DNA of 64,000 bases from Panulirus ornatus (GCF_036320965.1 NC_092265.1:7606001-7670000), one strand, 5' to 3'; shown: positions 1-13,400, counted from the stretch's first letter. The notes: generated by a model not told the origin, from the letters alone. Program-made: numbers and translations.

Positions 1-745
1 TATCATAGCTCCCACTGTAATTGTTATAATCAAGTACAACCTTTATGGATGCACTTATATAATTTGCTAGAGTGGACTGCACTAAAAGCCTAATCAGTCT
101 CGGGTGATGCTAGTACACATATGTTGCTTATTTTCTAACAAATGAGCCTAGATTACAGGTATGCTAAACAGACTAAGAGGCTTGTTCACTTATCTAATTC
201 ACTAGCATTATTAGAGTCAAAGATTGGCTGGTTACAGCGTGTTATGTTTGCCTGATAAACCATTCATACTGAAGTATATAAGTCTTTCTTTAAATGCTTG
301 CAGAGCCTTGTATATCTCGTATAGTATGACTAATATATATCTGTACGTATTTCCCGTCTAGTATATTACTCGTATCCAATCGTATGTGTGACATTCTAAG
401 GAGGGCAAGTGTGTCCCGCGAGATACACAGTGATGTTCACCAGTAAACAAAAAAAGTCCAGTTGTAAGATGAACAGCATGTGCACCGTGGCAACATGCGT
501 GTGAGATGTTGGCCCACATATGTTTGTGATGGGCCATCAACACACGTGGCCATACATGGGACCCCATGGCACTGATAAGCTATCCACAGCCGTCAATATC
601 TTGGCCAGGAAGCATGTTAACTGTCTGTCGCAGTGAACGCTTCTGATTTTATTTCTCGTTGTGTCTATATGATATTTGCCTGCTGAGACACCAGGTCTGA
701 ATTGTAAGAAGGAGAAGGATTAACAGGCTATAAGAAAAGTGAGGT

Positions 746-748
<3 letters not shown>
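1..748. other. Anonymous AT-rich DNA, no gene seen
   Basis: I see no recognisable gene or repeat here. Open frames are short and lack family motifs. It ends where a long (AT)n tract begins. Confidence 0.6.

Positions 749-749
<1 letters not shown>

Positions 750-829
<80 letters not shown>
750..829. repeat. (AT)n microsatellite
   Basis: About 80 bp of uninterrupted AT dinucleotide. It borders the left side of the dispersed element that follows, which has another (AT)n tract on its right. Confidence 0.97.
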
Positions 830-832
<3 letters not shown>

Positions 833-1062
833 CCCTGGGGATAGGGGAGAAAGAATACTTCCCACGTATTCCCTGCGTGTCGTAGAAGGCGACTAAAAGG
901 GGAGGGAGCGGGTGGCTGGAAATCCTCCCCTCTCGTTTTTTTTTAATTTTCCAAAAGAAGGAACAGAGAAGGGGGCCAGGTGAGGATTTTCCCTCTAAGG
1001 CCCAGTCCTCTGTTCTTAACGCTACCTCGCAAATGCGGGAAATGGCGAATCGTATGAAAAAA

Positions 1063-1080
<18 letters not shown>
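830..1080 (+). mobile_element. Dispersed non-autonomous element with poly-A end
   Basis: This is a roughly 225-bp GC-richer block between two (AT)n tracts. It holds a conserved-looking core (CGTGTCGTAGAAGGCGACTA), a C/T-rich stretch, and a 3' part with a small hairpin (CCTCGCAAATGCGGG). It ends in about 24 adenines (1057-1080) that pass directly into (TA)n. A poly-A end on the plus strand and the absence of coding capacity fit a short retroposed element. I see no clear tRNA A/B boxes, so its class is unresolved. I see no second copy in this window, so the statement that it is repetitive elsewhere in decapod genomes is recollection and not shown here. Confidence 0.5.

Positions 1081-1151
<71 letters not shown>
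1081..1151. repeat. (TA)n microsatellite after poly-A
   Basis: About 70 bp of TA directly joined to the poly-A end of the preceding element. The run may have grown out of that tail. Confidence 0.97.
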
Positions 1152-1153
<2 letters not shown>

Positions 1154-1691
1154 CAAGCTTAAATTTCTTCTATAGATTGAAAAAAATGTTCAATAAACTG
1201 CTTAAGTATCTGTATTGTTGACTTTGCAGTCTGAGAGGGTCGTTTTCACTCACATTTTAAGAATTCGATTGGCCATACCAGTGAAGGAATGGACCCACAC
1301 TATGATCACAACCCTCCAGTTTATCCTTCACGTTACTTATCTCACGTCTTATCTTCTGATTCGTATATCATCCGGAACGTTTAGACTCGCCAAGAGAGAA
1401 GAGTGTCTGCGGATTAATTTTAGAGTCAGAACTAATTGGACGATCGCTTGTAATCAATTTTCTCTCTTCCGCAGTATTTGTAATCGTAACCTCAGCTGCT
1501 ACTTCAACGAACGCACGTAGTTCATTGGTAGCACCATTGGTAGGACTGGAAACTTGTAAGTGGAACCAGTCTTGCCTCTGGGCCATGAAGTAGGTGGGAG
1601 AGTAATTGCTAAAAACGTGTTTTGGTAAATGATAATTCTGATTACCTTATCTCTGATCTATATAGACTTTCTTTCCCCCGTTTCCTTGTGG

Positions 1692-1795
<104 letters not shown>

Positions 1796-2006
1796 ACGAC
1801 TGACGATTTGCTTTGGTTTATTGTCTGTCTGTTGGGAGAGATACAGGGCGACTCCGTAGTTGTGGCCTGGTTAATAACGTCCTCTTAGCTTCCAAAGCAC
1901 AGTCACCTGCAGAGGTTGTCCTCCACTCCTTGATAGCATCGTCGTAAAGGTGGCACCGTGTGTGCAAATACGCTCACACCTTATTCATCATGGGTGAAAC
2001 AACTTG

Positions 2007-2010
<4 letters not shown>

Positions 2011-2082
<72 letters not shown>
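2011..2082. repeat. (AT)n microsatellite
   Basis: About 72 bp of AT, followed 40 bp later by a short GAT run. Confidence 0.97.
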
Positions 2083-2085
<3 letters not shown>

Positions 2086-2554
2086 TATCATATATGCGCT
2101 ACTTTAGTTTCCAGCGCACCGTATGATACTTATGATGATGATGATGATCCTACTTCGATGAAATATGATGGATGAACGATGGTTATGCGACGTATAATGA
2201 TATCATTTTGTTATAACAACTATAAGTGATATATAAGATGGACTAAGACGGTGCCACATTTACCCGGGGGTGGAGGAGAACTTCTACAAGCGAATGTACA
2301 TAAATATTTGTAAATATGTACGATTTTGGCCATGGCTGTAAGCGTTTATGTGTTCGTCTGGGGATACACATAACATTCATGTGTTCCAACTATGTGTATG
2401 ACCTATGTGAATATACGGAGTGGGAGCCTCGTATATGTGGGGACTCGTCAATTATCCCTGCTTTCTAGTCGTCTGGATCTCAAAGACCTGTCATGTTAAC
2501 TTCGTTATGGCTTCTCAGATATGTATACTTACCTCACCCATCTCCCTCTGTACT

Positions 2555-2643
<89 letters not shown>
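2555..2643. repeat. Compound (GT)n-(AT)n microsatellite
   Basis: A short GT run changes into about 79 bp of TA. Confidence 0.97.
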
Positions 2644-2648
<5 letters not shown>

Positions 2649-3201
2649 CGTGGGTGTATCTACATTTGCCTGTGTACTTAAAGTGTATGATTATGTGCGT
2701 GTGGGTGTTTTGCGTCCGTGTGAATGTGTGTATCTACGTACGTGGGTTGTATGTATGTACGTATGTAGCCCGTCTCGTCCTTCTTATTGTTATTACGCAA
2801 ACGTTTCGAGTCAGTGATGAAACTTGAGTGGCAGGGTGCGACCTCCATGGCCCTCAGGCAGCTAGTGTTATTAAATGTATACCCTAAGGCTCCTCGCTCA
2901 CGACGGGGGAGACGACCCACTTCGTCAGGTCAGGTCATGGCATATGCCAAGGTCATCGTCTTCTTTCTTGTCATAGACTTTCATCACGCTGGTATGTTTA
3001 TCATTAAGTTTATCTGGTGGTAGTACAAAGCCTCGGTGTTCCTGGGAATCTTGCTATTTGCTTCAGAAATAAATTCGTTGACCTACATGGCGGTGGTCAA
3101 GTTGGATTCTTTTTGTGTGAGTGCGTGTGTTTATATCTGGTTCTATTACAGTGTTGTCTTTCGTCATTATTATTAAGTTAGTCATAGTAAGGTGTACAAA
3201 T

Positions 3202-3202
<1 letters not shown>

Positions 3203-3260
<58 letters not shown>

Positions 3261-3268
3261 GTGTGTGT

Positions 3269-3314
<46 letters not shown>

Positions 3315-3326
3315 CACTACTACTAA
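3203..3326. repeat. Compound (GT)n-(ACT)n microsatellite
   Basis: About 66 bp of GT with one GC interruption is followed at once by about 57 bp of ACT. Downstream, to 3500, imperfect ACC/ATC-type triplets continue, which suggests an older, decayed triplet array. Confidence 0.95.
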
Positions 3327-3499
3327 TACTAATACTATTACCACCATCATAACAACCAACATATCTACCACCTCACTACAAACCACCATCAGTACTAACC
3401 TCCACCCATCTACTTATCTACCCACTCACACTCCTCCCCCACACACAGCGTCACTTGACAACAAACACCAGACCATTTTCCAAAGTGATCCGTCTCACT

Positions 3500-6400
3500 G
3501 AACGTATTAAACCATTTTCATAAAAAAAAAAAAAAATCACATTACTTGCGTCGAAAAATTCATGGCTTCTTCCCACAAGACTCCTGGTAACTAAACACAG
3601 CTCTGTGTAAGCTTTACTGAAGACCCTGTCTTCACATCATCTGCCTGACAGTGACGGGACACATTCCCACATCTAAAGTGACAGTTTTCGTAACAATAGA
3701 CAGACGACAGTCGATGTGGCGGAAAAGATTATCGTCACATCTCAAACTTAACAGCTGGAGAATCCTGAGATCATATTTGACCTCCTGGAGAAATAAAAAG
3801 AATAAGTTTATGAGTAAAGAAAATGATCAAAATATTTCTGAGCATATTAGCTCCGTGCTGGCGTCTTACGATGCGCATTGGACCAAAGTATAACGAATTC
3901 CAGTGTACAGTAAGTAATTGGATATACATTGATATACAGAATATATACCATATGGTAGATCTAAATACTGTGATGATGAGCCAAAGCATTAACACAATTT
4001 TCTTTGTACAGTCATAGGCTGTCAAAATACATTACCACTATAAGCCTACAGGCTTCTCCATTGAACTCTAAATCTTCGTACACATCTACGAGACGTTCTA
4101 CAGAAACGCTCGTATAGACGACACCTCAAGGCATGGCTCAGTCCTCTTATACTACTCCTCTCCTACATTACTACAAGATCCTTACTCTACCTCACGCCTT
4201 ATACAGCAACGGTTACATTATACTCTGCACTCATGCAAGACTAATATAATATACCTCTAGTACCTTTAGAGTTCTGTTGATTCACCTGCTGTACCCATTA
4301 AACATCAATAAAATTTCCATAACTTCCCAAAGCACCTTTACGGTAAATACCACCTTGTACCCTCAAAGTTCCCATGTATCCCATGTACTCGTATGGTACA
4401 GAAAGTGTCTATAGTAAACCCTTAAACTCAGATAGACTTTTAAAACATCAGCCTTGGATTAAATTCAAGGCTCATAAGCCTCTGTTCATGCCCCATGTTC
4501 CTAGTGGTGTTTTCGTTCACGTACGTGGAAGTGGTAGAGAACACCTGACATTTTTACGACCACCTTAAAAAGCACGTAGAAGGCAGGCTACATTGTGGTC
4601 GAAGTTGAAACCCTTTGCCGAGTTCTTCCCCTCCCAAAATGATAAAAAAAGAAAGGGGACAAAATACTTGAAAACGTTTGGGAATGTTGAATGTCGATAT
4701 CATATACAATTACGTCAGTCAGGGAGAAATATTATACCAGTAATGACGTGGGGAAAATCTTCTGTTGGAACGAAGACATCTTAAAATATCAGATACGCAA
4801 CCTTGAAAAAGATATACTAATGACATAAATGAAGTCTTACTCGTTTTGGCTATGTTGATTACATTCCGTAGCGAGTGTTGTGCGAGTAATGATATTATCA
4901 TGGAGAGGGAAGGACACTGGGGTAAGTTATACAAGGCAGAAACTAAGATGATAAGAACGAACGGAGATCACTGATAAGAAAGCTGGTGACTGACAGACTT
5001 TCATACGTCCTTCTGGCATCTGGCAAAAATAGGGTAAAAAAAAAAAAAGGCATATATAGCAATAGGGACATTTTTCCCCAAGACATTTTCAATTCAAACC
5101 TGGACGAGACTGAAAGATTAACTTTCACGAATGCAAATTAGTGATACGCTTTAATCCCGTGATGACTAACGATGATAAGTACTTATCAGAAAAAAAAATA
5201 AGTAACTTCTGCTACATATATGATATATATGTCGAGTTCAGTCGAGGTGAGTTTTCCCTAATATCCGTTTTCTTTTACTTTCGTACTGTATCGTAGCTAA
5301 AACGAAACATCTCTTCATCATTAATGAACAAACAACACCTTTTTATCAAAATGCCAACGCGTATCACTTCTTAGCTTAACTAGATCAGAGATATCCACCG
5401 ACAAGAATTCTGAGCAGGGTAAACGTATGCAAATTATAATTAACAGGTTCGTAAGTTGGACCTCAGGCCATTATTATGCACAGGAGTTGTGGGTCTCAAC
5501 ATATCTTGATTCCCTCCATTATCATATGTTTTTTTGCGCTTGATTCACCACATGTAAATGGGAATAGAGGTGTTGTGAGATAGATGTATAGATAAAAAGG
5601 TAATACATAAAGTAGAGTCAAAGAAACATATGAGTAGAATTGAATAATAGATTATTTTTCGAGTCTTTAATCAACTTTAGGTATGACTTAACAAAGCATC
5701 TGGCTTTTTATATTTATGTTTATATCTTACATTCAAACCGTATTTTTCAAGTCTCTAACCTCATGTAAGTGACGATAACTTGAAGTTGATTAAGACAATA
5801 TTAAACCTGCTTCTTTTTTTCCTCCCCTCAAGTATTTCTTGATATCATTCTAATGAGCGTAATTCGAGCAAAATGATTTTGTGGATATTAAAATCTTGCT
5901 CGTCGTATCAGGAGCAAAATCGTCACGTAATCACTTTTTCTCTGCCTCACAAATAATGACAGTTTACGAGATTATAATGAAAAAAAAAAGTTTCTTTATA
6001 ATTCTGCAGAAGTATATCTTTCTCGGCATAATTTAGCTGCGAAGGATGAGATATATCTGAAACTTTAATTGCTTATCCACCAATCATGAACTAAGAGACG
6101 TGTGAGATTGTGTAAAAAGTTGAAGACTGGAATTAAATTTACTGGGGAAACTTTTATACTCGTCAGTGAAATATGTAACATCAGAGATACAAGAAGCGAT
6201 TTGGCGTAACTGTCTTACTCAAGATTTTTTATTTTATTTTAATTTTTTCTTTATTTCTTTTTTTTCGTGGTCTTCGACATTTGTGAAGACACTTTTAGTA
6301 ACGTAGGTAAATTGGGGTTAGAAGAGGTCATTGATCCCACACTTATTATTACATGGTCTGCTGGGGATTGTGGTCGGTTTTTGTCTCCATCTACGTTAAA

Positions 6401-9320
6401 GCTAATAGATCGATTTATGAAGTTATCTTAAAGGGTTGATTGAGAGAAAATAGATTGATAATTTCCGGTGTCACAATACTAAAAAAAAAGAAATAGGGTT
6501 TATGAATAGCTATGTTCTAGTTGTAAACTGTAATACACATTTGATAAATCAATATTGGGTTATATCTATGTCATCTCTATAACTTGTAAATTCTAAGTTA
6601 GAAAAATTGATTGTAATCAATTCACCAACTTTTTTTTTTAAGCATTTTTTTTTCTACAAGGAAGGGGACGGTGTTTCACTGCCAAGGAAAGCTACGTCTG
6701 TGTATCACTGTTTGTAGATGATACGTTTCACTGCTTCATGTTCGAGTATCACGTCTATTGTTTTAATTCTTTGCATTACGTCTTTAATTATTATCTGTTT
6801 TATCTTTGTAATTACGAATGATTATTTTTTAGTTTTGATATAGTGTCATTTTTGTTTGTTATTTAGTAAACTTATTTCTTCGTGTTTTCTGTTATATTTC
6901 ATAGTTACTGTGTTTTCTGTTATATTTTTCTATTATTTTGCTTTTGTTTTTCTTTATCTTATTCATGTGCATCTGTTTTTTGACTTTGTATGCTTGATTT
7001 CATTACGATTCTGGGCGTCTTAATTTGAGATTAGTTACCCATCACAAATATGGTTGAGGCGATCGTATCTTGCAGTAAACATTATTAACAAAACAAACCT
7101 TTTTGTTTGCCACTAACTTTGATACACTCTATTTCTAAAGTATTAATTATTCTAATTTTATAGAATCAAATCACTTGCGAGAGAGCTGAAAAGAAATTGC
7201 ATCGATGAAAAAAGCTCTGATTTATTCACCGTTAATTGTATGAATATACCACGAAAATCAAATGGGATTTCTTTTTCTTAAAACTTAGATATGAATCATT
7301 GACCGATATACATTTACAGTGAACTATATTAATGAGATTCTTGATGTTCTACGTAAACACAGAAGAAGTAGTATTCATCAAATGTACTTCAAGCCATTCT
7401 CTTTACGTTTTCCTTTGCAAGTTACCAGCTTTCCCGTGAGATGGCGATGGCGTCAATGTTTGCCTACGTCTCTTCGTACATACAGGTAAAGTCGGCGAGT
7501 GGCTTTTCTTAAATAATATTGTTCTTCTGCTTTGTTTTGGTCTCGACCCAGAGCACTGACGATTGTCTTTTTGTATTTGTGTAGTGGAGATTTTTTACTC
7601 GTTCTAGCGCAGTGTTAACTTAGTGTTTCGTTGTGAAGACTCATGAAATATCAGTGGAACACTAGAATAATGGTTGATAATCCTAAAGAGTCTCCTACGG
7701 ACGTACTGACAGTTGAAATATGGTAGACATTCGGTTGTTGACATTGCCATCCCAACTGTTCGTTACAACAGGGGGAGATAACGGTGGCCAGAAATCTTCC
7801 TGTTTGTATCTGTTGGGATAAAGAAGTCGTCATGCTAAAGGATGTTGCATGACCTTGACAGGGTAAGGGATTTTATGTTGAAATTGTATAGACTTGTTCG
7901 GTGCTTACGGACCATCGCCCAATGACAGTTAGTTCCCTTATCATTCATCCTCAGCCTTTTTATTGATACTTTAATTTTTGTTGGGTGTTTTAATAAATTT
8001 TCATGTGATCTATACACACTATAAAGGAGTAGTTATGTTTTATGTAGCTGTTCTAGATTTTTTTTGCAAGTGAATGCTGAGATCTTATTTTCACGTAATT
8101 CCATTTAGAAATGTGTTTAAATGACGCTTTGAATGAGCCTTACGGGATCATTTTGTTGAAATATTAAAGGGCATTTTTATTCCAGTTATTACTTATCGTA
8201 GTGGATGAATGTGTAATCATGTTTGCCGATGGTTCGTAGCACACTTAGACCGCGGTAGGGGCAAGGCTTAGGATCCTGAGTGTGTTAAGTTGATTTATAT
8301 TAAGGAATGTGTGGTTTTGGCTAGGCTCAGACCCTTGGAACCGGTGGCCTGTTAGTTATTTATTCACTTTAGAGCCCGGAACGGAGTGATAAAGGTTAGT
8401 TATTACGTTTTTATCATGGGAATTATGATTTTGAATTTAATTTGACAGCCATTGTACATGTTGCCAGATTAAGGGTTGTTTTGAGTTAGAAGCAAACTGT
8501 TTGGCAAGTGATATGAGGAGGATGCAGACACAAGGTATGTTTACAGGATAATGAGTGAGGAAATTTTGTAATACGATAAGAAGTGATGTAAATGACTTGG
8601 TGAATAATACAGTAAGGCAAAGATTTATGTATTGATGGAGTAGGATAAGTGACGGTCGGTTGTACATGTATGCATGTTATACGTAGTGTAGTGCAATAAG
8701 GGACAGACACATGAAAGATCAGTGTATACATGGGGGTAAAGTTTATATTATAGTAAAGGAAATTACCGCGAAAGGTAAATTTATACGTTGCTGGTATGTC
8801 ATACAGTAAAGGTGTTGTAAAGGAGTGTTGTAAAGTTTAATAGGACGAGCTGTGTCTGAGGCAAAAATATAAAATGAAAAAGGAAGAGGAAATTGGATGC
8901 GTTTAGGACGGTGAGGAAAAGTCGGGTTACAATATCAAAAATCTAAATTTTCTTAAGAACTAAGACTCTTTTCGGACCCACGAACCATTTAACGGGCTTA
9001 ATTAGGAATAAAAAAAAAAAGATTAGCCATGGTATGATATTTACTTTGTGTTTTTTTATATTCGAATTTTGTTATATATTTATTTTTCTTATTTGTCTGG
9101 TGCTTACGAGTATAATAGAATAACCACGAGTATTATTTCTAGTTCGTTTATTATCGTTAATGATATATCGTTCGTGTAGTAGAACTGGATAACCTTCTTC
9201 ATATGGGTTTGTGGTGTATGTTCTATGCGCATGTGAATTTAGTGCGCATGAGTTGTGTTGTTTGCCTGCGATTCTTTTAATGCACCCATGCGCATCCCTG
9301 TGTGCATTACCTGTGCTTGT
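3500..9320. other. 5.8-kb low-repeat AT-rich interval
   Basis: Apart from short A or T runs this interval has no long microsatellite or minisatellite, unlike the rest of the window. I searched both strands for reverse transcriptase, transposase and common domain motifs and recognised none. Between 5130 and 7650 there is no open frame of 60 codons on either strand. A distal intron or intergenic spacer is the most likely content. Confidence 0.5.
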
Positions 9321-9489
9321 GAACACACACACACACACACAGCTGTGTCAATATTGTGTTGAGCTGGAAAAGAAAATATTGTTTTTACCCGTACGTTCCC
9401 TTGTAATCCAATACGTGTGTCCATGTCTTATGTCCTTATACCCACGGGTCATCTTTCCCCATATGGAAACGTTTGCATAACCCGTAAAT

Positions 9490-9490
<1 letters not shown>

Positions 9491-9560
<70 letters not shown>
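9491..9560. repeat. (AT)n microsatellite
   Basis: About 70 bp of AT flanked on both sides by GG/GT. Confidence 0.97.
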
Positions 9561-9562
<2 letters not shown>

Positions 9563-9779
9563 TATTTTTCTCATTAGCCACGAAACTAGCACAGTGCACC
9601 AGACCTGCATCCGCCATCACAGCACAGCTGTGGGTTGATTAACATATAAATGATGTTTATGAATTGAACACCAGGGATTTTCAACCGAGAGAAACTTTTC
9701 TCCCCCCCCCCCTTTTTTTTTTTCCCTCCCTTCGCCAGTCCTTTGTATTTCTCTTGACTTTCAAAAATCCCTGACACAC

Positions 9780-9826
9780 CCACACAAGCATTTACACACA
9801 CACACGCACACACACACACACACACC
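9780..9826. repeat. Short imperfect (AC)n
   Basis: Interrupted AC repeat of about 45 bp. Confidence 0.9.
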
Positions 9827-9949
9827 AGATCAATCATTATGACGTCCATTATATATACAGTTTTGGAGGGGGGTTTGGATTACCCAATGGTGCGAAAGAA
9901 AAAGGAAAAATGGTTATTGCCAAGAGCCAGCAGACTCGTAAGTGCTCTC

Positions 9950-10440
9950 TGTTGGGAGGAAGGGAAAGGGTGGGTGTTGGGCGGACTAAGGGTAGGTAGG
10001 TGGGTTAGTAGGTGGGGGATTTACTGGTGATTAGCCACTGGTGGATTTATTTGGAGGTGGTGGGGCACGGGGTGGGGTGGGGGGGGTGGAGTTTGATTAA
10101 GGCGTGGTCCTCGAATCCAGGGTGTGTGTAGGCAAAGGGGGAAAAGGAGGAGGATGGGGTTGGGTTGGAGGGTAGTGAGGGTGGAGAAGGAAGGGGGAGG
10201 GTGGTTGAAGGGTCGAGGGAGGTCACGAGTAGTATGAAAGGAAGGTGTCAGAGGTCAAAAGGGAGGTTGGACGAAAGGTTGGAGCGTGGCAAGAGAGAAT
10301 GTATCAGGGAGAAGTAAGGTTTTCAAGGGTGGCAGGGAGGTAGTATGAGGAGAAGGAAGAAGGTCTTAAGGGTGGTAGGGAGGTAGTATGAAGGAGATGG
10401 AAGGTTTTTAGGAGTGATAGGGAGGTTGTTTCGGACATGA
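9950..10440. other. G-rich, purine-skewed stretch
   Basis: The plus strand is strongly G-rich with many GGTAGG, GGGGTGG and AGGGAGG words and few C. Degenerate repeats of GGTAGGGAGGTAGTATGA occur around 10329-10433. It has no recognisable coding content. Confidence 0.7.
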
Positions 10441-10512
10441 AGGGTTTTAAGGTTAGATTGGGAGAACTATATATGCTTATACACCCATATCCAAACACAT
10501 TTTTACGCCCGC

Positions 10513-10514
<2 letters not shown>

Positions 10515-10566
<52 letters not shown>
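10515..10566. repeat. (AC)n microsatellite
   Basis: About 52 bp of AC followed by a C-rich segment. Confidence 0.97.
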
Positions 10567-10568
<2 letters not shown>

Positions 10569-10715
10569 CAGCCCACCTCACCCCCCCCACCACCGCTTAC
10601 AGAAAGACACACTCACGTTCCAGCGTTCGTCAACACATACCTGGTTACTGCTGAACCTAAGCAGGACGCCCAGGTAATGAAGATGATACACAGTGAAATG
10701 AGGCCACATTATGGC

Positions 10716-10733
10716 GGGGGGGGGGGGGGGGGG
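10716..10733. repeat. Poly-G run
   Basis: An uninterrupted run of about 18 G on the plus strand, followed by GGAGTGGGAGTGGGAG. Four-stranded G structures are possible. Confidence 0.9.
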
Positions 10734-10851
10734 GTGGAGTGGGAGTGGGAGTCATTAAAGAAATATCCCCAGCCGGAGGGAGTGACGTAGGAGTGGCTGT
10801 AGTACCACATCTCTTACCCAGAAAACCACACTGGAAAAACGGGTTGGGTAA

Positions 10852-10854
<3 letters not shown>

Positions 10855-10910
<56 letters not shown>
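10855..10910. repeat. (AC)n microsatellite
   Basis: About 56 bp of AC. Confidence 0.97.
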
Positions 10911-10915
<5 letters not shown>

Positions 10916-10960
10916 GGTGAATGTCCGAATTGAATCTTGAATACAAGGGTGAGAGGAATA

Positions 10961-10961
<1 letters not shown>

Positions 10962-11016
<55 letters not shown>

Positions 11017-11096
11017 TCCTCCTCCTCCACATCAGAAATGTTCTCAGACATATATTTAACCCAAATTAGAATACGAGGCGGCGGTTTAGACCGACC

Positions 11097-11161
<65 letters not shown>
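10962..11161. repeat. Opposed (CT)n and (GA)n tracts
   Basis: About 50 bp of CT (10962-11012) and about 60 bp of GA (11102-11161) lie about 90 bp apart. They are reverse complements, so together they form an imperfect inverted repeat with a short loop. Confidence 0.95.
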
Positions 11162-11380
11162 AGCCATGTAAACCATTCTGAGAAGGAATCCTAGATGGAG
11201 AGGGGTGGGAGGGAGGGTGGGGTTGGGAAAGGCAATAAAAGTTGTACCTGAATTAAAGGAGTTAAGCTACGTGGAAAGGTCAGCAGCCATGGACCATACC
11301 TACACTAGGGGTGAGGTTGGGGAAGAGAGACAGGAGAGAGAGAGAGAGAGGGTGGGTGGGTGGTTTATTACTGTGGACTG

Positions 11381-11544
11381 CAGTTCCACAGCTGGAGCTG
11401 ATGAGTGAGGGTTGTATGAAGCAGTTCCACAGCTGGAGCTGATGAGGGAGTGGTGTATGAAGTAGTTCCACAGCTGGAGCTGATGAGGAAGGGTTGTATG
11501 AAGCAGTTCCACAGCTGGAGATGATGAGGGAAGGGTGTATGAAG
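11381..11544. repeat. 41-bp minisatellite, 4 copies
   Basis: Four head-to-tail copies begin at 11381, 11422, 11463 and 11504, each starting CAGTTCCACAGCTGGAG or a one-base variant. A partial fifth copy begins at 11545. Confidence 0.95.
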
Positions 11545-11608
11545 CAGTTCCTTTGGGAGTTGGGTACCGTTTTTGGTGCACGAGTTGAAGTGAAAAAGTA
11601 TAACAGGC

Positions 11609-11702
11609 AAATGAGTAAGGCGAGAGAATCAGGAACAGATAAATGAGTAAGGCGAGAGTGTCAGGAACGGATAAATGAGTAAGGCGAGAGAGTCAGGAAC
11701 GT
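11609..11702. repeat. 32-bp minisatellite, 3 copies
   Basis: Three near-identical copies starting AAATGAGTAAGGCGAGAG. Confidence 0.93.
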
Positions 11703-12029
11703 ATGTGAGGTAATTGAACGAGTAATGGATGAGGAGGGGTTAATGGAAATTCAAAAGAGAATGTAAAATGAGAACAAAAGATAATAGTGAAGAGACGTAT
11801 AATATGGAGCCGAGAAATATAACATAGAGGAAGGAACGAAGCGTAAATGTAATATGTCTGCCTGTACAAGGAGGGAAGCATAGAATGACTTAAGACTCGA
11901 GCATTATATTGTTATCATGGCTGTGGACACCATCATGCTGGCTCTATCAAAACATCATTCCTGTGGTCTATATTGGGTTTTACGATTCATTTATTCTTCA
12001 TCTTTCCTTGTCATTGTTTGTCGGTTTTT

Positions 12030-12115
12030 ACATCTTTCTTTTTGCGCCTTTGCTCTTTCTTATCAGCTTTCTTTTTGCGTCTTTGCTCTTTCTTATCAGC
12101 TTTCTTTTTCTTCTG
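12030..12115. repeat. 33-bp pyrimidine-rich tandem duplication
   Basis: Two nearly identical 33-bp units (TTCTTTTTGCGYCTTTGCTC core) and a partial third lie in a T/C-rich segment. The hydrophobic Phe/Leu peptides this produces look like membrane segments but are a composition effect. Confidence 0.9.
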
Positions 12116-12419
12116 TCATTTGTTTCTCATATTTCTATCTTTTTTTTGTGTGTGTGTGTTTTCGGTACATTGTGTCTGCGATTCAATAACCGCTTTTTTG
12201 CTTCCAAACTTGATAATGGCTATTGTGATTAGTTCATGATTTTTACATGATCGTAATACCTTGTCATTCCTCGCCTTCTCTCACAAGTTATAACATCCGT
12301 GTGTTTATAATCCGTGTGTTTTGTAATGTACGTGGTTCCGCTTAACGCGGGGCTACACGGAATATGTTCCTTCTCCCATGGAACTGCAAAATAGATTCAG
12401 TCTATGTAACCTTCCTAGA

Positions 12420-12600
12420 GTGAACACCTTCCCACGCACCACCTTCCCCTAGTTAGGCTAGTATCTTCCTCATTTAGTCAGCACCTTCCAAGTTAGCTTT
12501 AGCATCATCCTAGTTACGTCACCATCTTCCTCATTGATTTACCACCTTCCAAGTTAGGTATCACCTTCCTAGTTACGGAGCATCTTTCTAATATGATCCT
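12420..12600. repeat. Degenerate tandem repeat, about 30 bp unit
   Basis: The words CACCTTCC, CTAGTTA and CTTCCTCATT recur six or so times at roughly 30-bp spacing with strong divergence. Confidence 0.6.
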
Positions 12601-13050
12601 CTCCCAAGGTAAGTGACAGGGCCTGCTTCAGGTCCTCCATAGATGTCAGAGGTTCAGCCACGACACATGTTCTAGACTGATATGAATATGTTCTAGGTTC
12701 TTTGTTATGATGAACCACTTTGGACGTAAATGCAGGCGTCAAATTCGTCCAGAAAATATAAACTGGAAGTAGAGTCTGCACTACACAAGCAAACACTTCA
12801 CTCGTGTTCTTTGGCTGTGTCACTGTCCCTTGACCACATAAATGACCCTTGACTGCGCCAGTGTCACTTGGCAGTGTCACGTCACTAGGACGTGTGAGTG
12901 GTTTAGATCGGATGGGGGCGCGCGCGCGCGTTTTTGACAGGAGTTGTTATGTAGGGTAGTTAGTTCCTCCTGGAAGGTGACAGGGACGAGGGGAAGTGGT
13001 ATGGGGTGCTCTGTTAATGGGCGCCAGGAGTGGTTTTAGGTGAATTGGAG

Positions 13051-13170
13051 GTCCTCAACACATGGGGTTATGGGTTAGGTCAATGGGGTGGTGCTTGGTG
13101 AGGTTGGGAGGTCCTCAATACATGGGGTTATGGGTTAGGTCAATGGGGTGGTGCTTGGTGAGGTTGGGAG
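13051..13170. repeat. 60-bp tandem duplication
   Basis: Two 60-bp copies (13051 and 13111) that I can see differing at one base (CAACA versus CAATA). The near identity suggests a recent duplication. Confidence 0.97.
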
Positions 13171-13249
13171 GTCCCTCGGGCAGCAGATGGATGGGGAGTA
13201 GGGGGGTGTCAATGTTGAAGTGCTTGGTGAGGTTAGGAGTCCTCTGTCA

Positions 13250-13285
13250 GGCGGGGGCGGGGGCGGGGGCGGGGGGGGGCGGGGT
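13250..13285. repeat. (GGGGGC)n G-rich hexanucleotide repeat
   Basis: Five or so GGGGGC units run into a longer G run. The four or more G runs at short spacing could form a G-quadruplex. Confidence 0.9.
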
Positions 13286-13398
13286 TGGTGCTTGGTGAGG
13301 CGTGGTCTTGAACCATCAAGGTCATGAGGTCTGGAGCACGCTCACGGCTGCTGGCCATTGTTCATCACATCTCCAGGATATACGAATCAAGAGCCATG

Positions 13399-13400
<2 letters not shown>

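Noticed and set aside
11381..11544. CTGATGAG words in each 41-bp unit, as in a hammerhead ribozyme core
   Set aside because: The matching GAAA strand and a cleavage-site stem are not found at the required places.
11600..11900. Possible retrotransposon coding remnant (KARESGTD, ERVMDEEGLMEIQ)
   Set aside because: The first part is a 32-bp tandem repeat, and the rest is too short for a family assignment.
11909..12239. Overlapping hydrophobic frames suggesting transmembrane proteins
   Set aside because: Three frames are equally hydrophobic, which is a result of T-rich sequence with a 33-bp duplication.
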